Of a DNA stretch of 64,000 bases, positions 8,243-18,500 are shown in pieces (positions within the stretch are counted from its first letter, which is position 1; each line of letters begins with the position of its first letter). Under the pieces are notes generated by a model. The model did no database searches and had not been told where the DNA came from. It saw only the letters and a list, made by a program, of their open reading frames with translations. A program made the position numbers and the translations under genes. Source of the DNA: Nitrosarchaeum sp. (GTDB taxonomy: Archaea; Thermoproteota; Nitrososphaeria; Nitrososphaerales; Nitrosopumilaceae); the NCBI RefSeq assembly GCF_025699065.1, contig NZ_JAILWF010000006.1:1-64000 (forward strand), in the 5' to 3' direction.

Positions 8243-9040
8243 CTAAATAGGAATCTGAAATCTATTTTTTGTAACCATTATTGTTGTTATGATTCCTATT
8301 GCTAGAATCATCACTGCAATTGTACCAAATTCTGGAATTATTGTAGTACCTATTATTTCGATATCTGAATCACCTTCTTCAAAATTAATTGTAATTATTC
8401 TTGAGTTTGTATTTGTTACAGTTTCTTGATACGGTACTTCTATACCATCTATTATTATTATGAATGTGTCATCTGTTTGATCTTGTTTTTTTGCATCAAA
8501 TGCATCTCTTGGCATTTCTAAAGTAATAGATCCATCATTTTCAGATTCTATTATTACTATTAATGCAAAGATGTCTTTGTCTATGAGCATATTTTTTACG
8601 GTACCGCCATTTATAGAATAATTCACGTCAAATGTGCCATAACTGCCAGCATCCACTTCAAATATGTCAGTTGCAGTTACATCTGATTTTGGTGAAAAAT
8701 TGAATTGAGTTTCTGCAACATTACCTTCACCAAATGACGCTCTTACAGTGTATTCTCCCGATTTAACCCAATATGGGCCCTCTGCAATGATTGTATATGA
8801 ATAACTTCCGTCTTCTGCTACATTGAATTGTGCAACATCTACTAAATTACCTTGATTGAAAATTTGTAATGTGATAGGGGTGCCTACTATGATGGTACTT
8901 ACGTTACCTGAAATTACTACTGTATCTCCTTCTTTATATGAATTAGAATTTGTTTTTATTGTGATTAAGGACTGAGCAAAAACTGGTAGTGTGATAATCA
9001 TTCCTAAAATTAAAAATACAAAAATAATTTTAGTTTTCAC
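8243..9040 (-). CDS. Secreted Ig-like protein with PEFG-CTERM anchor (array copy 1)
   Basis: The 265-residue protein has an N-terminal signal peptide (about 1-22, ending PVFAQ), an Ig-like beta-sandwich domain (about 27-115, from SNSYKEGDTVVISGNV to EYTVRASFGE), a second beta-rich domain, and the C-terminal PEFG motif (IIPEFGTIAVMIL) followed by a hydrophobic segment and a short tail. In thaumarchaea this tripartite tail is thought to be recognised by an archaeosortase-like enzyme that cuts and anchors the protein. It is the most diverged of the four tandem copies: its tail (MVTKNRFQIPI) differs from the shared ending of the other three. It converges on the desulfurase gene with a 7-bp gap. 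Confidence 0.8.
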   Translation of the reverse strand: MKTKIIFVFLILGMIITLPVFAQSLITIKTNSNSYKEGDTVVISGNVSTIIVGTPITLQIFNQGNLVDVAQFNVAEDGSYSYTIIAEGPYWVKSGEYTVRASFGEGNVAETQFNFSPKSDVTATDIFEVDAGSYGTFDVNYSINGGTVKNMLIDKDIFALIVIIESENDGSITLEMPRDAFDAKKQDQTDDTFIIIIDGIEVPYQETVTNTNSRIITINFEEGDSDIEIIGTTIIPEFGTIAVMILAIGIITTIMVTKNRFQIPI

Positions 9041-9110
9041 AAAAATTATTGTTGTACGATTGTATATTTCCTTTACTATCCTAAAATGAAAAAATGAAAA
9101 AAGTTGTGAA

Positions 9111-9220
9111 TTTAGTATCTTGGCATAATGCTTAGTTTTGACTTTGCAGATACTGCAATTATTGATATAATTGCTACTGCTAGAATCATCACTGCAATTG
9201 TGCCAAATTCTGGGATTACA
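9111..9220 (-). repeat. 110-bp near-identical 3' end of PEFG gene, copy A
   Basis: These bases code for the PEFG motif, membrane segment and final residues. They are almost identical to 10026-10135 and 10975-11084, while the upstream parts of the three genes differ widely. A further short stretch of identity extends past the stop codon toward the next intergenic region. Confidence 0.85.
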
Positions 9221-9963
9221 AAGGTACCTATCACTTCAATTTTTTGAGCACCTGCTAAGAAGTTGATTGTGACTTGATTGCCACTGATTTCTACATCATC
9301 CCATTCTTCTCCATCTACAAGTACCATGAAGATACCATCAAGAATTGATTTGTCTGGGTTTAATGTGAGTGTTCCATCTTCACTTGCGTTAATTCTTATG
9401 ATAATTGCATTATCATTAGAATTGATGCTTGCACCTGTTACCACTCCACCAGTAATAGTGTATGGTACACAATAATTGCCTTTTAGATAAATCTCTGAAG
9501 AGGCACAATTGTTTGAGCTACCTGAAGTTGCACCACTTAATTCAACAAGTGCTTTATTGCTTTTTGAAGCACTTCCATAGTTGACTTTAATGGTGTATGT
9601 ACCATCGTGTTTCCATAATTCACCATCTGTATTGAGAATCGTCTTAAAACTACCGTCACTCTCAGGATTTATCTGAGCAATTGTAACGACAGAATTTAAT
9701 GGATTCACAACAGTAACTGTTATTGGCATTCCAGAAACATTTGCTACTTTACCGTGTACTGTAATTTTATCACCATGCGAATAATCTGTATTATCTGTCC
9801 AAACAGACACAGGCATATCCATCAACAACATTTGTTGTGCTGCTTTTCTTCCAGCATCTGGTTCGTAACAACCTACACATGCTTGAGCATATGCTGATGA
9901 TATGGTTAAAGTACCGACTGCAGTCAAAACGGCTAATAGCGCGAACGACGTACGGTTGTTCAT
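9112..9963 (-). CDS. Secreted Ig-like protein with PEFG-CTERM anchor (array copy 2)
   Basis: This 283-residue protein has a signal peptide (about 1-26, ending SAYAQ), then a CxxC pair right after the cleavage site (ACVGCYEP), an Ig-like domain (about 52-140: TDYSHGDKITVHGKV to GTYTIKVNYGS), a region with two more cysteines (NNCASS and GNYCVPY), a beta domain and the PEFG-CTERM tail. The four cysteines are absent from the other array members and could form disulfides or bind a metal such as copper. The function is unknown; the protein is expected on the outer face of the membrane or within the S-layer. The tail is nearly identical to those of copies 3 and 4. Confidence 0.8.
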   Translation of the reverse strand: MNNRTSFALLAVLTAVGTLTISSAYAQACVGCYEPDAGRKAAQQMLLMDMPVSVWTDNTDYSHGDKITVHGKVANVSGMPITVTVVNPLNSVVTIAQINPESDGSFKTILNTDGELWKHDGTYTIKVNYGSASKSNKALVELSGATSGSSNNCASSEIYLKGNYCVPYTITGGVVTGASINSNDNAIIIRINASEDGTLTLNPDKSILDGIFMVLVDGEEWDDVEISGNQVTINFLAGAQKIEVIGTFVIPEFGTIAVMILAVAIISIIAVSAKSKLSIMPRY

Positions 9964-10025
9964 CTTATTTGCAAAATGAATTTGTCTCTATTTATGTATA
10001 TTTAAAAAATGAAAAAAGTTGTAAA

Positions 10026-10135
10026 TTTAGTATCTTGGCATAATGCTTAGTTTTGACTTTGCAGATACTGCAATTATTGATATAATTGCTACTGCTAGAA
10101 TCATCACTGCGATCGCACCAAATTCTGGGATTACA
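10026..10135 (-). repeat. 110-bp near-identical 3' end of PEFG gene, copy B
   Basis: This is the second copy of the shared 3' coding segment. It differs from the first at only a few positions, mainly in the GATCGCACC codons near its inner end. Confidence 0.85.
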
Positions 10136-10869
10136 AGACCGTTTTCTATTCCTACTTCAATTGAAGATTTATCATTGCCTTGTTGAGCTACAATAGTATA
10201 ATTGCCATCTTGTTTCCATAATGCACCTCCTGTTATGATCTCTTTAGTGAAGTGCCCATTTGCATTTAGATTTGGTGCAAATTGATCTACCACAATCACA
10301 TTTCCATTTGGTGCTATTACTTTCAATGTAATTGAATTAGCGCTATCTGTAATGCCACTAATTTTGATTATGTTGGATCCTGCCATTGAATTTGCTTCTT
10401 TAATCACCAATGTTTTTCTTACTGTTGGGGTTGGTTCAACAAATCCTTTTTCTAAAGTAGATTGACTAACATTTGTTTCTGAGGTCATACCATTTATGAC
10501 TTCTACACGAAGTGACATTTTATACAACGAACTTCCATGTGGGCTTTGTTCAGCTTTTATTGTATAGAATCCATTCTCCTTCCACATTGGAACTTTAAAT
10601 TCTATAGCAAAATCACCATTTTTGTCAGGTGTTAATTGACCAATGCTGACTACATTTAGACTAGGAGAAATTACTGTAAATGTAATATCAGTAACAGATG
10701 ATTTTGTATGTCCATTAATTGATATTGTGTCAGAACCTTCTGATGCTATAGCTGAAATTGACATTCCTGTAGTTTGAGCAAATGCATCTTGTTGAATTGA
10801 AGTTATTGAAATTATTGACAAAACCATTACGATTAATGTCATTGATGTTGCTGAACTTTTAAAATTCAT
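10027..10869 (-). CDS. Secreted protein with two Ig-like domains and PEFG-CTERM anchor (array copy 3)
   Basis: The 280-residue protein has a signal peptide (about 1-31, ending DAFAQ) and two related Ig-like domains. The first spans about residues 38-125 (SEGSDTISINGHT to GFYTIKAEQSP). The second spans about 155-240 (NSMAGSNIIKISGIT to GNYTIVAQQGN). The PEFG tail follows directly, without the extra beta domain of copies 1, 2 and 4. The repeated pattern of a strand with G-D/S-x-I, a P-x-G-N turn and a closing G-x-Y-T-I suggests stacking surface domains. It is the same orientation and array as its neighbours, with independent AT-rich upstream regions, so each copy may have its own promoter. Confidence 0.8.
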   Translation of the reverse strand: MNFKSSATSMTLIVMVLSIISITSIQQDAFAQTTGMSISAIASEGSDTISINGHTKSSVTDITFTVISPSLNVVSIGQLTPDKNGDFAIEFKVPMWKENGFYTIKAEQSPHGSSLYKMSLRVEVINGMTSETNVSQSTLEKGFVEPTPTVRKTLVIKEANSMAGSNIIKISGITDSANSITLKVIAPNGNVIVVDQFAPNLNANGHFTKEIITGGALWKQDGNYTIVAQQGNDKSSIEVGIENGLVIPEFGAIAVMILAVAIISIIAVSAKSKLSIMPRY

Positions 10870-10974
10870 TCTAAATTGAAAACGGTTACTTGGTATTTAT
10901 ATACATTTTTAAAAATGATTCTGTATTATTTCTAGGGTCGATCATAAGATCTTAAAAAGAGAAAAAAAGATGAA

Positions 10975-11084
10975 TTTAGTATCTTGGCATAATGCTTAGT
11001 TTTGACTTTGCAGATACTGCAATTATTGATATAATTGCTACTGCTAGAATCATCACTGCGATTGTACCAAATTCTGGGACTACG
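10975..11084 (-). repeat. 110-bp near-identical 3' end of PEFG gene, copy C
   Basis: This is the third copy of the shared 3' coding segment and is again almost unchanged. Identity fades at the codons just before the PEFG motif. Confidence 0.85.
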
Positions 11085-11794
11085 GTAGTACCAATTATCT
11101 CGATTTCCTCAGCACCTGCTGGGAATAGAATTGTCAATGTTCTATCTGTAGAAGTTGTTGTTTCCTCAAAGTCTACTTCTTCTCCGTCTACTAAGACAAA
11201 GAATGTATCATCTTGATCACCCATCTTTGCATCAATCAAAGCTCTAGGCAATGTAATGACAAGTGAACCGTCTTGACTTGCGGTTATTGCAATTATCAAG
11301 GAGTTTGCTTCTACATCTGGAGTGATGCTGATTAGTTTACCACCAGTTATCTTGTAACTGACCATAAATTCAGTACCTTCTACTGCCATTTTGGTTTCTT
11401 TTGGTCCGCTATCGGATGAACCTGCAAATGAGAATGTGGTTTCAGCTGTACGAGTTTGGCTTCCATAAGTTACTTCAATTGTATAAGTTCCCCCTGATCT
11501 CATTAGTGGTCCACCTACAGTAAATTCAGTACTGTATTTTTTGTCTAAACCAACATCCAATTGATCAAGTATTACTCTATTTCCGTTGGGTGCTGTTACT
11601 ATGAGACTAATAGGAGTTCCAGAAAGAAGTTCTCTTACTTCTCCAGTTACTAAGACTATATCACCATCTTCGTATGATGTTTTGTCTGTAGTGACCGAGA
11701 TTGGATTTACTATTTGTCCAAATGCTGGTGCTATTCCAATACTTGCAATAATAATTGCAGATAAGGCTAACACCGATAGATGAGTATTCATCAA
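10976..11794 (-). CDS. Secreted Ig-like protein with PEFG-CTERM anchor (array copy 4)
   Basis: The 272-residue protein has a signal peptide (about 1-27, ending PAFGQ), an Ig-like domain (about 36-125: TDKTSYEDGDIVLVTGEV to GTYTIEVTYGS), a second beta domain with the acidic stretch GDQDDTFFVLVDGEEVDF (also seen in array copy 1), and the PEFG-CTERM tail. It shares domain order with copies 1 and 2, so copy 3 looks like a variant with a doubled Ig domain. It is divergent from rpoH across about 175 bp. Confidence 0.82.
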   Translation of the reverse strand: MMNTHLSVLALSAIIIASIGIAPAFGQIVNPISVTTDKTSYEDGDIVLVTGEVRELLSGTPISLIVTAPNGNRVILDQLDVGLDKKYSTEFTVGGPLMRSGGTYTIEVTYGSQTRTAETTFSFAGSSDSGPKETKMAVEGTEFMVSYKITGGKLISITPDVEANSLIIAITASQDGSLVITLPRALIDAKMGDQDDTFFVLVDGEEVDFEETTTSTDRTLTILFPAGAEEIEIIGTTVVPEFGTIAVMILAVAIISIIAVSAKSKLSIMPRY

Positions 11795-11882
11795 TTTTAC
11801 GCTCGAATTTATCCTATTTAAGGTTGTGAAAAATATTATTGACTAAAAAGAAAAAAGACTGATTTTTGCCGAATTTCAGATT

Positions 11883-11894
11883 AGATATATATTA
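11883..11894 (+). promoter_or_regulatory. TATA box of the rpoH-rpoB-rpoA operon
   Basis: The stretch AGATATATATTA lies about 80 bases before the rpoH ATG. With normal archaeal spacing the mRNA would start near 11915 and carry a leader of roughly 55 bases. Confidence 0.45.
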
Positions 11895-11957
11895 ACCTGA
11901 GCGTGACTTTTTTTCAGTTTGTGTGTATTGTTTGCTGTTACATTTAATGTTCGTCAT

Positions 11958-11962
11958 GGAGG
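11958..11962 (+). promoter_or_regulatory. Shine-Dalgarno site of rpoH
   Basis: GGAGG lies eight bases before the ATG at 11971. A strong site like this is notable because many genes in this window appear to be leaderless; it supports both the rpoH start and a real 5' leader. Confidence 0.6.
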
Positions 11963-11970
11963 TTTTGTAG

Positions 11971-12222
11971 ATGGCAACTAAGAAAAATCAGGTTTTAGTG
12001 CCTGACCATATTTATGTGCCAAAACATGAAATTATTTCAAAACAAGAAGCTGAAGATGTCCTAAAAAAATATAATTGTAAACCAACAGAATTACCATTGA
12101 TTTTTGTAAACGATCCTGCCATATTGGGACTTGGTGTAAAACCAGGCGATATGATAAAAATCACAAGAAAGAGCCCTACTGCTGGTGAGAGCCTTTACTA
12201 TAGATACGTGGTGGAAGTTTAA
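11971..12222 (+). CDS. rpoH: RNA polymerase subunit H (Rpb5-like)
   Basis: The 83-residue protein matches archaeal RpoH, the counterpart of the C-terminal domain of eukaryotic Rpb5, which sits at the jaw of RNA polymerase near downstream DNA. Recognisable features are the N-terminal VPDHIYVPKHEII and the closing ILGLGVKPGDMIKITRKS with SLYYRYVV. It is the first gene of the polymerase operon, and its stop overlaps the rpoB ATG. Confidence 0.93.
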   Translation: MATKKNQVLVPDHIYVPKHEIISKQEAEDVLKKYNCKPTELPLIFVNDPAILGLGVKPGDMIKITRKSPTAGESLYYRYVVEV

Positions 12223-15200
12223 TGGCAGATCCTTCAGTTAAGCGTTGGCCAATAATTCAAGATATCTTGAAACGTGAAGGTATTGCACGTCAACATCTCA
12301 ACTCTTTTGATGAATTTTTAGAAAGAGGTCTTCAAAGTATTATCAACGAAGTAGGGCAAATTGAAATTGAAAATGCTGAATATCCCTACAAAATACAATT
12401 AGGTAAAGTCAAACTACAACAACCAAGAATGATGGAGCTTGACGGTTCTATCACTCATATCACTCCAGCAGAAGCTAGACTAAGAAATGTTTCATACTCT
12501 GCACCAGTAATGATGGAAGCAAGTGTTGTTGAAGATGGAAAAATCTTAGAATCTAGATTTGTCCATATTGGCGATGTACCTGTAATGGCAAAATCAAATG
12601 CTTGCATTTTACATAATTTTTCAACACAAAAATTAGTTGAACATGGTGAGGATCCAAATGATCCTGGAGGTTATTTTATTATCAATGGTTCTGAAAGAGT
12701 TATTGTAGGATTAGAAGATCTTTCATACAACAAAATAATCGTTGACAGAGAAAGTGTTGGTGGAAATACCGTTTTCAAAGCTAAAGTTTATTCTTCAATT
12801 GTTGGTTATCGTGCAAAACTAGAATTGGTAATGAAAAATGATGGTTTGATTGTAGCTAGAATTCCAGGTTCTCCTGTTGACATTCCTGTTGTTACATTAA
12901 CTAGAGCACTTGGATTAGAATCTGATAGAGAGATTGCAGCTGCTGTTTCACTTGTTGATGAAATTCAAAATGAATTAGAAGGTTCATTTGAAAAAGCAGG
13001 TGATGTTCCAACAGCAAAAGATGCAATTGTTTACATCAGTAAAAGAATCGCTCCTGGAATGTTAGAAGAATTCCAAATCAAACGAGCAGAGACTCTTTTA
13101 GATTGGGGATTATTGCCACACTTAGGTAAACATCCTGAGAATAGAAAAGAAAAAGCACAATTTCTTGGCGAAGCTGCATGTAAATTATTAGAACTTAAGC
13201 TCGGATGGATCTCACCAGATGACAAAGATCACTATGGAAATAAAGTAATCAAATTTGCAGGACAAATGTTAGCTGATCTGTTTAGAACTGCATTTAGAAA
13301 TTTGGTTCGAGACATGAAATATCAATTAGAAAGATCTGGTCAAAAAAGAGGTATTAATGCAGTAGCTGCAGCAATTCGTCCAGGTATCATCACAGATAAA
13401 TTAAACAATGCAATTGCAACCGGAAACTGGGGCAGAGGACGTGTTGGTGTAACTCAATTACTGGATAGAACAAACTACCTTTCAACTATTAGTCATCTTA
13501 GAAGAATTCAATCTCCACTTAGTAGAACTCAACCAAACTTTGAGGCAAGAGATTTACACGCTACACACTTTGGAAGAATCTGTCCTAGTGAAACTCCTGA
13601 AGGTTCTAACTGTGGTCTGGTAAAGAACTTGGCACTTTCTGGAATTATATCTGTAAATGTTCCATCCGAAGAAATTGTTGAGAAATTATATGATCTTGGA
13701 ACAATTCACTTCTTTGATGCAAAAGAAGATGTGAAAAAAGATGGAGCTAGAATATTTGTTGATGGTAGATTAATTGGTTATTACAAAGATGGTGCTGAAT
13801 TAGCAGAATCGCTAAGAGAATTAAGAAGAAATTCAAAAATTCATCCTCATGTTGGAATATCATTTCATCAATCTGCCATTGAAGGTTCTACAAAACGACT
13901 TTATGTTAATTGCAATGCTGGACGTGTTTTACGTCCTTTGATAATTATCAAAGATAACAAGCCATTGCTCACACAAGATCTATTGGATAAAATCTCAAAG
14001 AAACTTCTTTCATGGACTGACCTGTTGCGAATGGGAGTCTTAGAAATGATTGATGCCAATGAAGAAGAAAATTGCTATATTACATTAGATGAAAAAGATT
14101 CAAAGAAACATACTCATCTTGAAGTATTTCCACCAGCAATTCTTGGTGCAGGTGCTTCGATAATCCCATATCCAGAACATAACCAATCTCCAAGAAATAC
14201 ATACGAATCTGCAATGGCAAAACAAAGTTTAGGATTTTCAACTCCAATGATGAATACCAGTACTTATGTCAGACAACATTTGATGTTGTATCCACAAACA
14301 CCAATTGTTAATACTAAAGCAATGAAATTATTGGGATTAGAAGATAGACCAGCTGGACAAAACTGTGTTGTAGCAGTTTTGCCATTTGACGGTTATAATA
14401 TTGAAGACGCAATTGTACTAAGTAGATCATCCGTTGACAGAGGTCTTGGAAGAACATTCTTCTTTAGAATTTATGATGCAGAAGCAAAACAATATCCTGG
14501 TGGAATGCGTGATGCTTTTGAAATTCCAAACGCTGAAGATAACATTCGTGGTTACAAAGGTGAAAAAGCTTATCGATTATTAGAAGAAGATGGAGTTGTT
14601 GCATCTGAATCTCCAGTTCATGGTGGCGATATTTTAATTGGAAAAACAAGTCCACCAAGATTCATGGAAGAATATAGAGAATTTGAATCATCTGGACCCT
14701 ACAGACGAGATACCTCAATTGGTGTCAGACCATCTGAAACTGGCGTAGTTGATACTGTTGTAATGACACAATCTAACGAAGGTGGAAAGATGTACAAGAT
14801 TAGAGTTAGAGATATGAGAATTCCTGAAATTGGTGACAAATTTGCATCAAGACATGGACAAAAAGGTGTTTTGGGAATTTTAGCAAAAGCTGAAGATTTG
14901 CCATATACTGCTGATGGAATTTCTCCAGATGTTTTGATTAATCCACACGCATTCCCATCAAGAATGACTGTAGGAATGTTCATGGAATCAATTTGTGGTA
15001 AGGCTGCAGCACTAAGAGGAAGTCAATTTGATGGCTCTGCATTTGTAGGAGAAAAAATGGATGAAGTTAAACCTGTAATGGATGCTGCTGGATTCAAATA
15101 CTCTGGTAAAGAAACAATGTATGATGGAAGAACTGGTAAATCATTTCCAGTTGATGTTTTCATTGGAGTAGTATATTATCAAAAACTACACCACATGGTT

Positions 15201-15569
15201 GCTGATAAGATTCATGCAAGAGCACGTGGACAAGTTCAGATGTTAACTAAACAACCAACTGAAGGAAGAGCAAGAGGCGGTGGTCTGAGATTTGGTGAGA
15301 TGGAAAGAGATTGCTTGATTGCATATGGAGCGTCAATGATTCTTAAAGATAGATTGCTTGATGAATCTGATAAATCTGATATTTTTGTCTGTGAGAGATG
15401 TGGATTAGTTGCATATCATGATGTTAAACAAAGAAAATACATCTGCAGAGTTTGTGGTGATAAAGCTAAAGTTTCATCAGTATCTGTTGCATATGCATTC
15501 AAACTTTTGTTACAAGAAATGCAAAGTTTGAATGTGGCCCCAAGATTACTCATTAAGGAGAAAGTATAA
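12222..15569 (+). CDS. rpoB: RNA polymerase subunit B (beta-like), unsplit
   Basis: This is the second-largest catalytic subunit, 1115 residues in one frame, whereas methanogens and some other archaea split it into B' and B''. Visible blocks include the lobe and fork regions (LSRTQPNFEARDLHATHFGRICPSETPEG written here as two parts: LSRTQPNFEARDLHATHFGR and ICPSETPEG), the EDAIVLSRSSVDRG motif, the GDKFASRHGQKGV stretch near the active centre and a C-terminal zinc site with Cys1057, Cys1060, Cys1075 and Cys1078. It is translationally linked to rpoH (overlap at the ATG) and to rpoA (shared bases at the stop). Confidence 0.96.
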   Translation: MADPSVKRWPIIQDILKREGIARQHLNSFDEFLERGLQSIINEVGQIEIENAEYPYKIQLGKVKLQQPRMMELDGSITHITPAEARLRNVSYSAPVMMEASVVEDGKILESRFVHIGDVPVMAKSNACILHNFSTQKLVEHGEDPNDPGGYFIINGSERVIVGLEDLSYNKIIVDRESVGGNTVFKAKVYSSIVGYRAKLELVMKNDGLIVARIPGSPVDIPVVTLTRALGLESDREIAAAVSLVDEIQNELEGSFEKAGDVPTAKDAIVYISKRIAPGMLEEFQIKRAETLLDWGLLPHLGKHPENRKEKAQFLGEAACKLLELKLGWISPDDKDHYGNKVIKFAGQMLADLFRTAFRNLVRDMKYQLERSGQKRGINAVAAAIRPGIITDKLNNAIATGNWGRGRVGVTQLLDRTNYLSTISHLRRIQSPLSRTQPNFEARDLHATHFGRICPSETPEGSNCGLVKNLALSGIISVNVPSEEIVEKLYDLGTIHFFDAKEDVKKDGARIFVDGRLIGYYKDGAELAESLRELRRNSKIHPHVGISFHQSAIEGSTKRLYVNCNAGRVLRPLIIIKDNKPLLTQDLLDKISKKLLSWTDLLRMGVLEMIDANEEENCYITLDEKDSKKHTHLEVFPPAILGAGASIIPYPEHNQSPRNTYESAMAKQSLGFSTPMMNTSTYVRQHLMLYPQTPIVNTKAMKLLGLEDRPAGQNCVVAVLPFDGYNIEDAIVLSRSSVDRGLGRTFFFRIYDAEAKQYPGGMRDAFEIPNAEDNIRGYKGEKAYRLLEEDGVVASESPVHGGDILIGKTSPPRFMEEYREFESSGPYRRDTSIGVRPSETGVVDTVVMTQSNEGGKMYKIRVRDMRIPEIGDKFASRHGQKGVLGILAKAEDLPYTADGISPDVLINPHAFPSRMTVGMFMESICGKAAALRGSQFDGSAFVGEKMDEVKPVMDAAGFKYSGKETMYDGRTGKSFPVDVFIGVVYYQKLHHMVADKIHARARGQVQMLTKQPTEGRARGGGLRFGEMERDCLIAYGASMILKDRLLDESDKSDIFVCERCGLVAYHDVKQRKYICRVCGDKAKVSSVSVAYAFKLLLQEMQSLNVAPRLLIKEKV

Positions 15570-18500
15570 TGTCGATTCAAGCAATTAAAACAATTGATGC
15601 AATTAGATTTTCAGTTTGGTCTCCAACTGAAATTAGAAAATATTCTGTAGCTGAAATTACAGCTCCTGAAACATATGATGAAGATGGAATGCCTGTACAA
15701 GGAGGCCTTATGGATGGTAGACTTGGTACACTTGAACCTGGACAGAAATGTCTAACATGTGGAAATACTGCTGCTAGATGCCCTGGTCACTTTGGTCATA
15801 TTGAACTTGCAGAACCTGTTTTGCATATTGCATTTATTGATAATATTTACAAGCTATTACAATCAACTTGTCGTTCTTGTGCAAGACTCAAGGTCCCACA
15901 AGAAGATTTAGAAGAATTTAGAAAAATCAAAGAAAAACATGCTGCTTATACTGTAATTTCTGAAAAACGTATTCCAGAGCAAATTATTGAAAAAGCAAAA
16001 AAAGCAAAAGAATGTCCTCATTGTGGTAAAACACAATACGAGCTAATCTTTACAAAACCTACTATCTTTGTTGAAAAAACAGAGATTGGTGAACACAGAT
16101 TATTACCAATTACAATTAGGGAAAGATTCACTCAAATTATTGATGATGATCTTAACTTATTATCGTATGATCCTGTGACTGCAAGACCTGAATGGTTTAT
16201 TTTACAAGCACTACCTGTTCCACCCGTAACTGTAAGACCATCAATTATTCTTGAAACTGGAATTCGTTCTGAAGATGACTTAACACACAAGATGGTAGAT
16301 ATTATCAGAGTTAATCAAAGACTAAAAGAAAGTAAAGAAGCAGGAACACCTCCTTTAATTGTTCAAGATTTAGTAGACTTGTTACAATATCATACAACCA
16401 CATATTTTGATAATGAAGTATCTGGCATCCCACAAGCTCATCATCGTTCAGGGCGTCCACTAAAAACATTAACTCAAAGATTAAAAGGAAAAGAAGGAAG
16501 ATTCAGAGGTTCACTTTCTGGAAAGAGAGTAGATTTCTCTAGTAGAACTGTAATCTCACCTGACCCTAACTTAGATTTGTCTGAAGTAGGAGTTCCTGAA
16601 CAAGTTGCAATGAAATTAACAATTCCTGAAATTGTTACTGAATGGAATATTGAAAGAATGAGAACACTTGTAATAAATGGACCAAACAAATTCCCGGGTG
16701 TTAACTATATCGTGAGACCAGATGGTGTTAAAATTAGATTAGATTTTGTTGAAGATCGTTCTACAATAGCTGAAACATTAGAAATTGGTTATCTTGTAGA
16801 AAGACATCTTGCTAATGGTGATATTGTCTTGTTTAACAGACAGCCTTCTCTTCACCAAATGTCAATTATGGCTCACTATGTGAGAGTATTACCAGGAAAA
16901 ACTTTCAGATTACATCCATCTGTTTGTCCTCCATACAACGCAGATTTTGATGGTGATGAGATGAATCTTCACGTTCCTCAAAGTGAAGAAGCAAGAGCAG
17001 AAGCAATTCTCTTAATGAGAGTTCAAGATCAATTAATTTCACCAAGATATGGTGGTCCAATTATTGGAGCTCTAAGAGATTTTGTTACTGGTGCTTATCT
17101 TTTGACTAAAGATGATACTATTTTGACTCCACAAGAATTTTACAATTACGCAATGCTTGGTGGATATACAGATAAACTTCCAAAACCTGCAACAAAAACT
17201 AAAGACGGTTTGATGTATACTGGTAAACAATTATTCTCATTATTCTTACCAAAAGATTTCAACTATGTCATTACATCAAAGTGGTCCAAAGGAACAAAAG
17301 GCGCACAAAAGGATGTTGTAATTAAAAACGGTGAATTACTTAGTGGCGTAATTGATAAATCTTCAATTGGTGCAGAAGAACCAGAAAGTGTGTTGCATAG
17401 AATTGCAAAAGACTATGGTAACACAAAGGCAAAGAACTTTTTGAATTCTATCCTAATTATGGTAAAACAATACATTACTCACTATGGATTTAGCTATGGT
17501 TACGCAGATCTTGAAGTACCTGAAAAAGAGAAACAGCAGATTCTTGATGACATTCAGGAAACATATGGTATCATATCTGATCTTACTTCTCAATATGAAA
17601 AAGGAACTCTAAAGCTTACTAGAGGAATGAGACCTGAGGAAGCACTAGAAGCATACATTGTAAATGAGTTAGGAAAAGCAAGAGACAAAGCTGGTATGAC
17701 TGCAGATCAATCCCTTGATCAAAGTAATGCTGGAAGAATTATGGCTACAACTGGTGCAAGAGGTTCAGCACTTAACATCGGTCAGATGGCAGGTGCATTA
17801 GGACAACAATCAAGAAGAGGAAGTAGATTACATGCTGGTTACAATAATCGTGCATTACCGCACTATCAAGAACATGATAAAAATCCTGACGCACATGGTT
17901 TTGTTAAATCAAATTACAGAGAAGGACTTTCTGCACTTGAATTCTTCTTCCATGCAATGGGAGGTAGAGAAGGTCTTGTAGATACTGCAGTTAGAACACA
18001 ACAAAGTGGATACATGCAGCGTAGACTTATCAACGCGTTAGAGCACATTAGATTAGAATATGATGGAACTGTAAGAGATCCACACGGTCACATCATTCAA
18101 TTCCTTTATGGTGAAGATGGAATAGATGTTGCAAAAAGTGATCATGGTGAAGCATTCAATGTTAATAGATTAATCGAATCACAAATCATTGTTGATTCTG
18201 GAAAGAAGGCAACAAAAGAAGAAATTACTGAATTAACAAAGAAATACACAAAGACATTCAATCCTAGATTAAAGGAACTTGTATCTGAAGGATTACTTGA
18301 TTCAAAATTAAGTAAGGAAGGTGCAGAAATTGTTTGTAAGAAAGGTCTATCATTATACAACAAAGCCAAAGTTGAACCAGGACAAGCAGTAGGAATTATC
18401 ACTGCACAATCCATTGGTGAACCTGGTACTCAGATGACTCTAAGAACATTCCACTTTGCAGGAATTGCAGAAAGAAACGTAACTTTAGGTCTTCCAAGAT

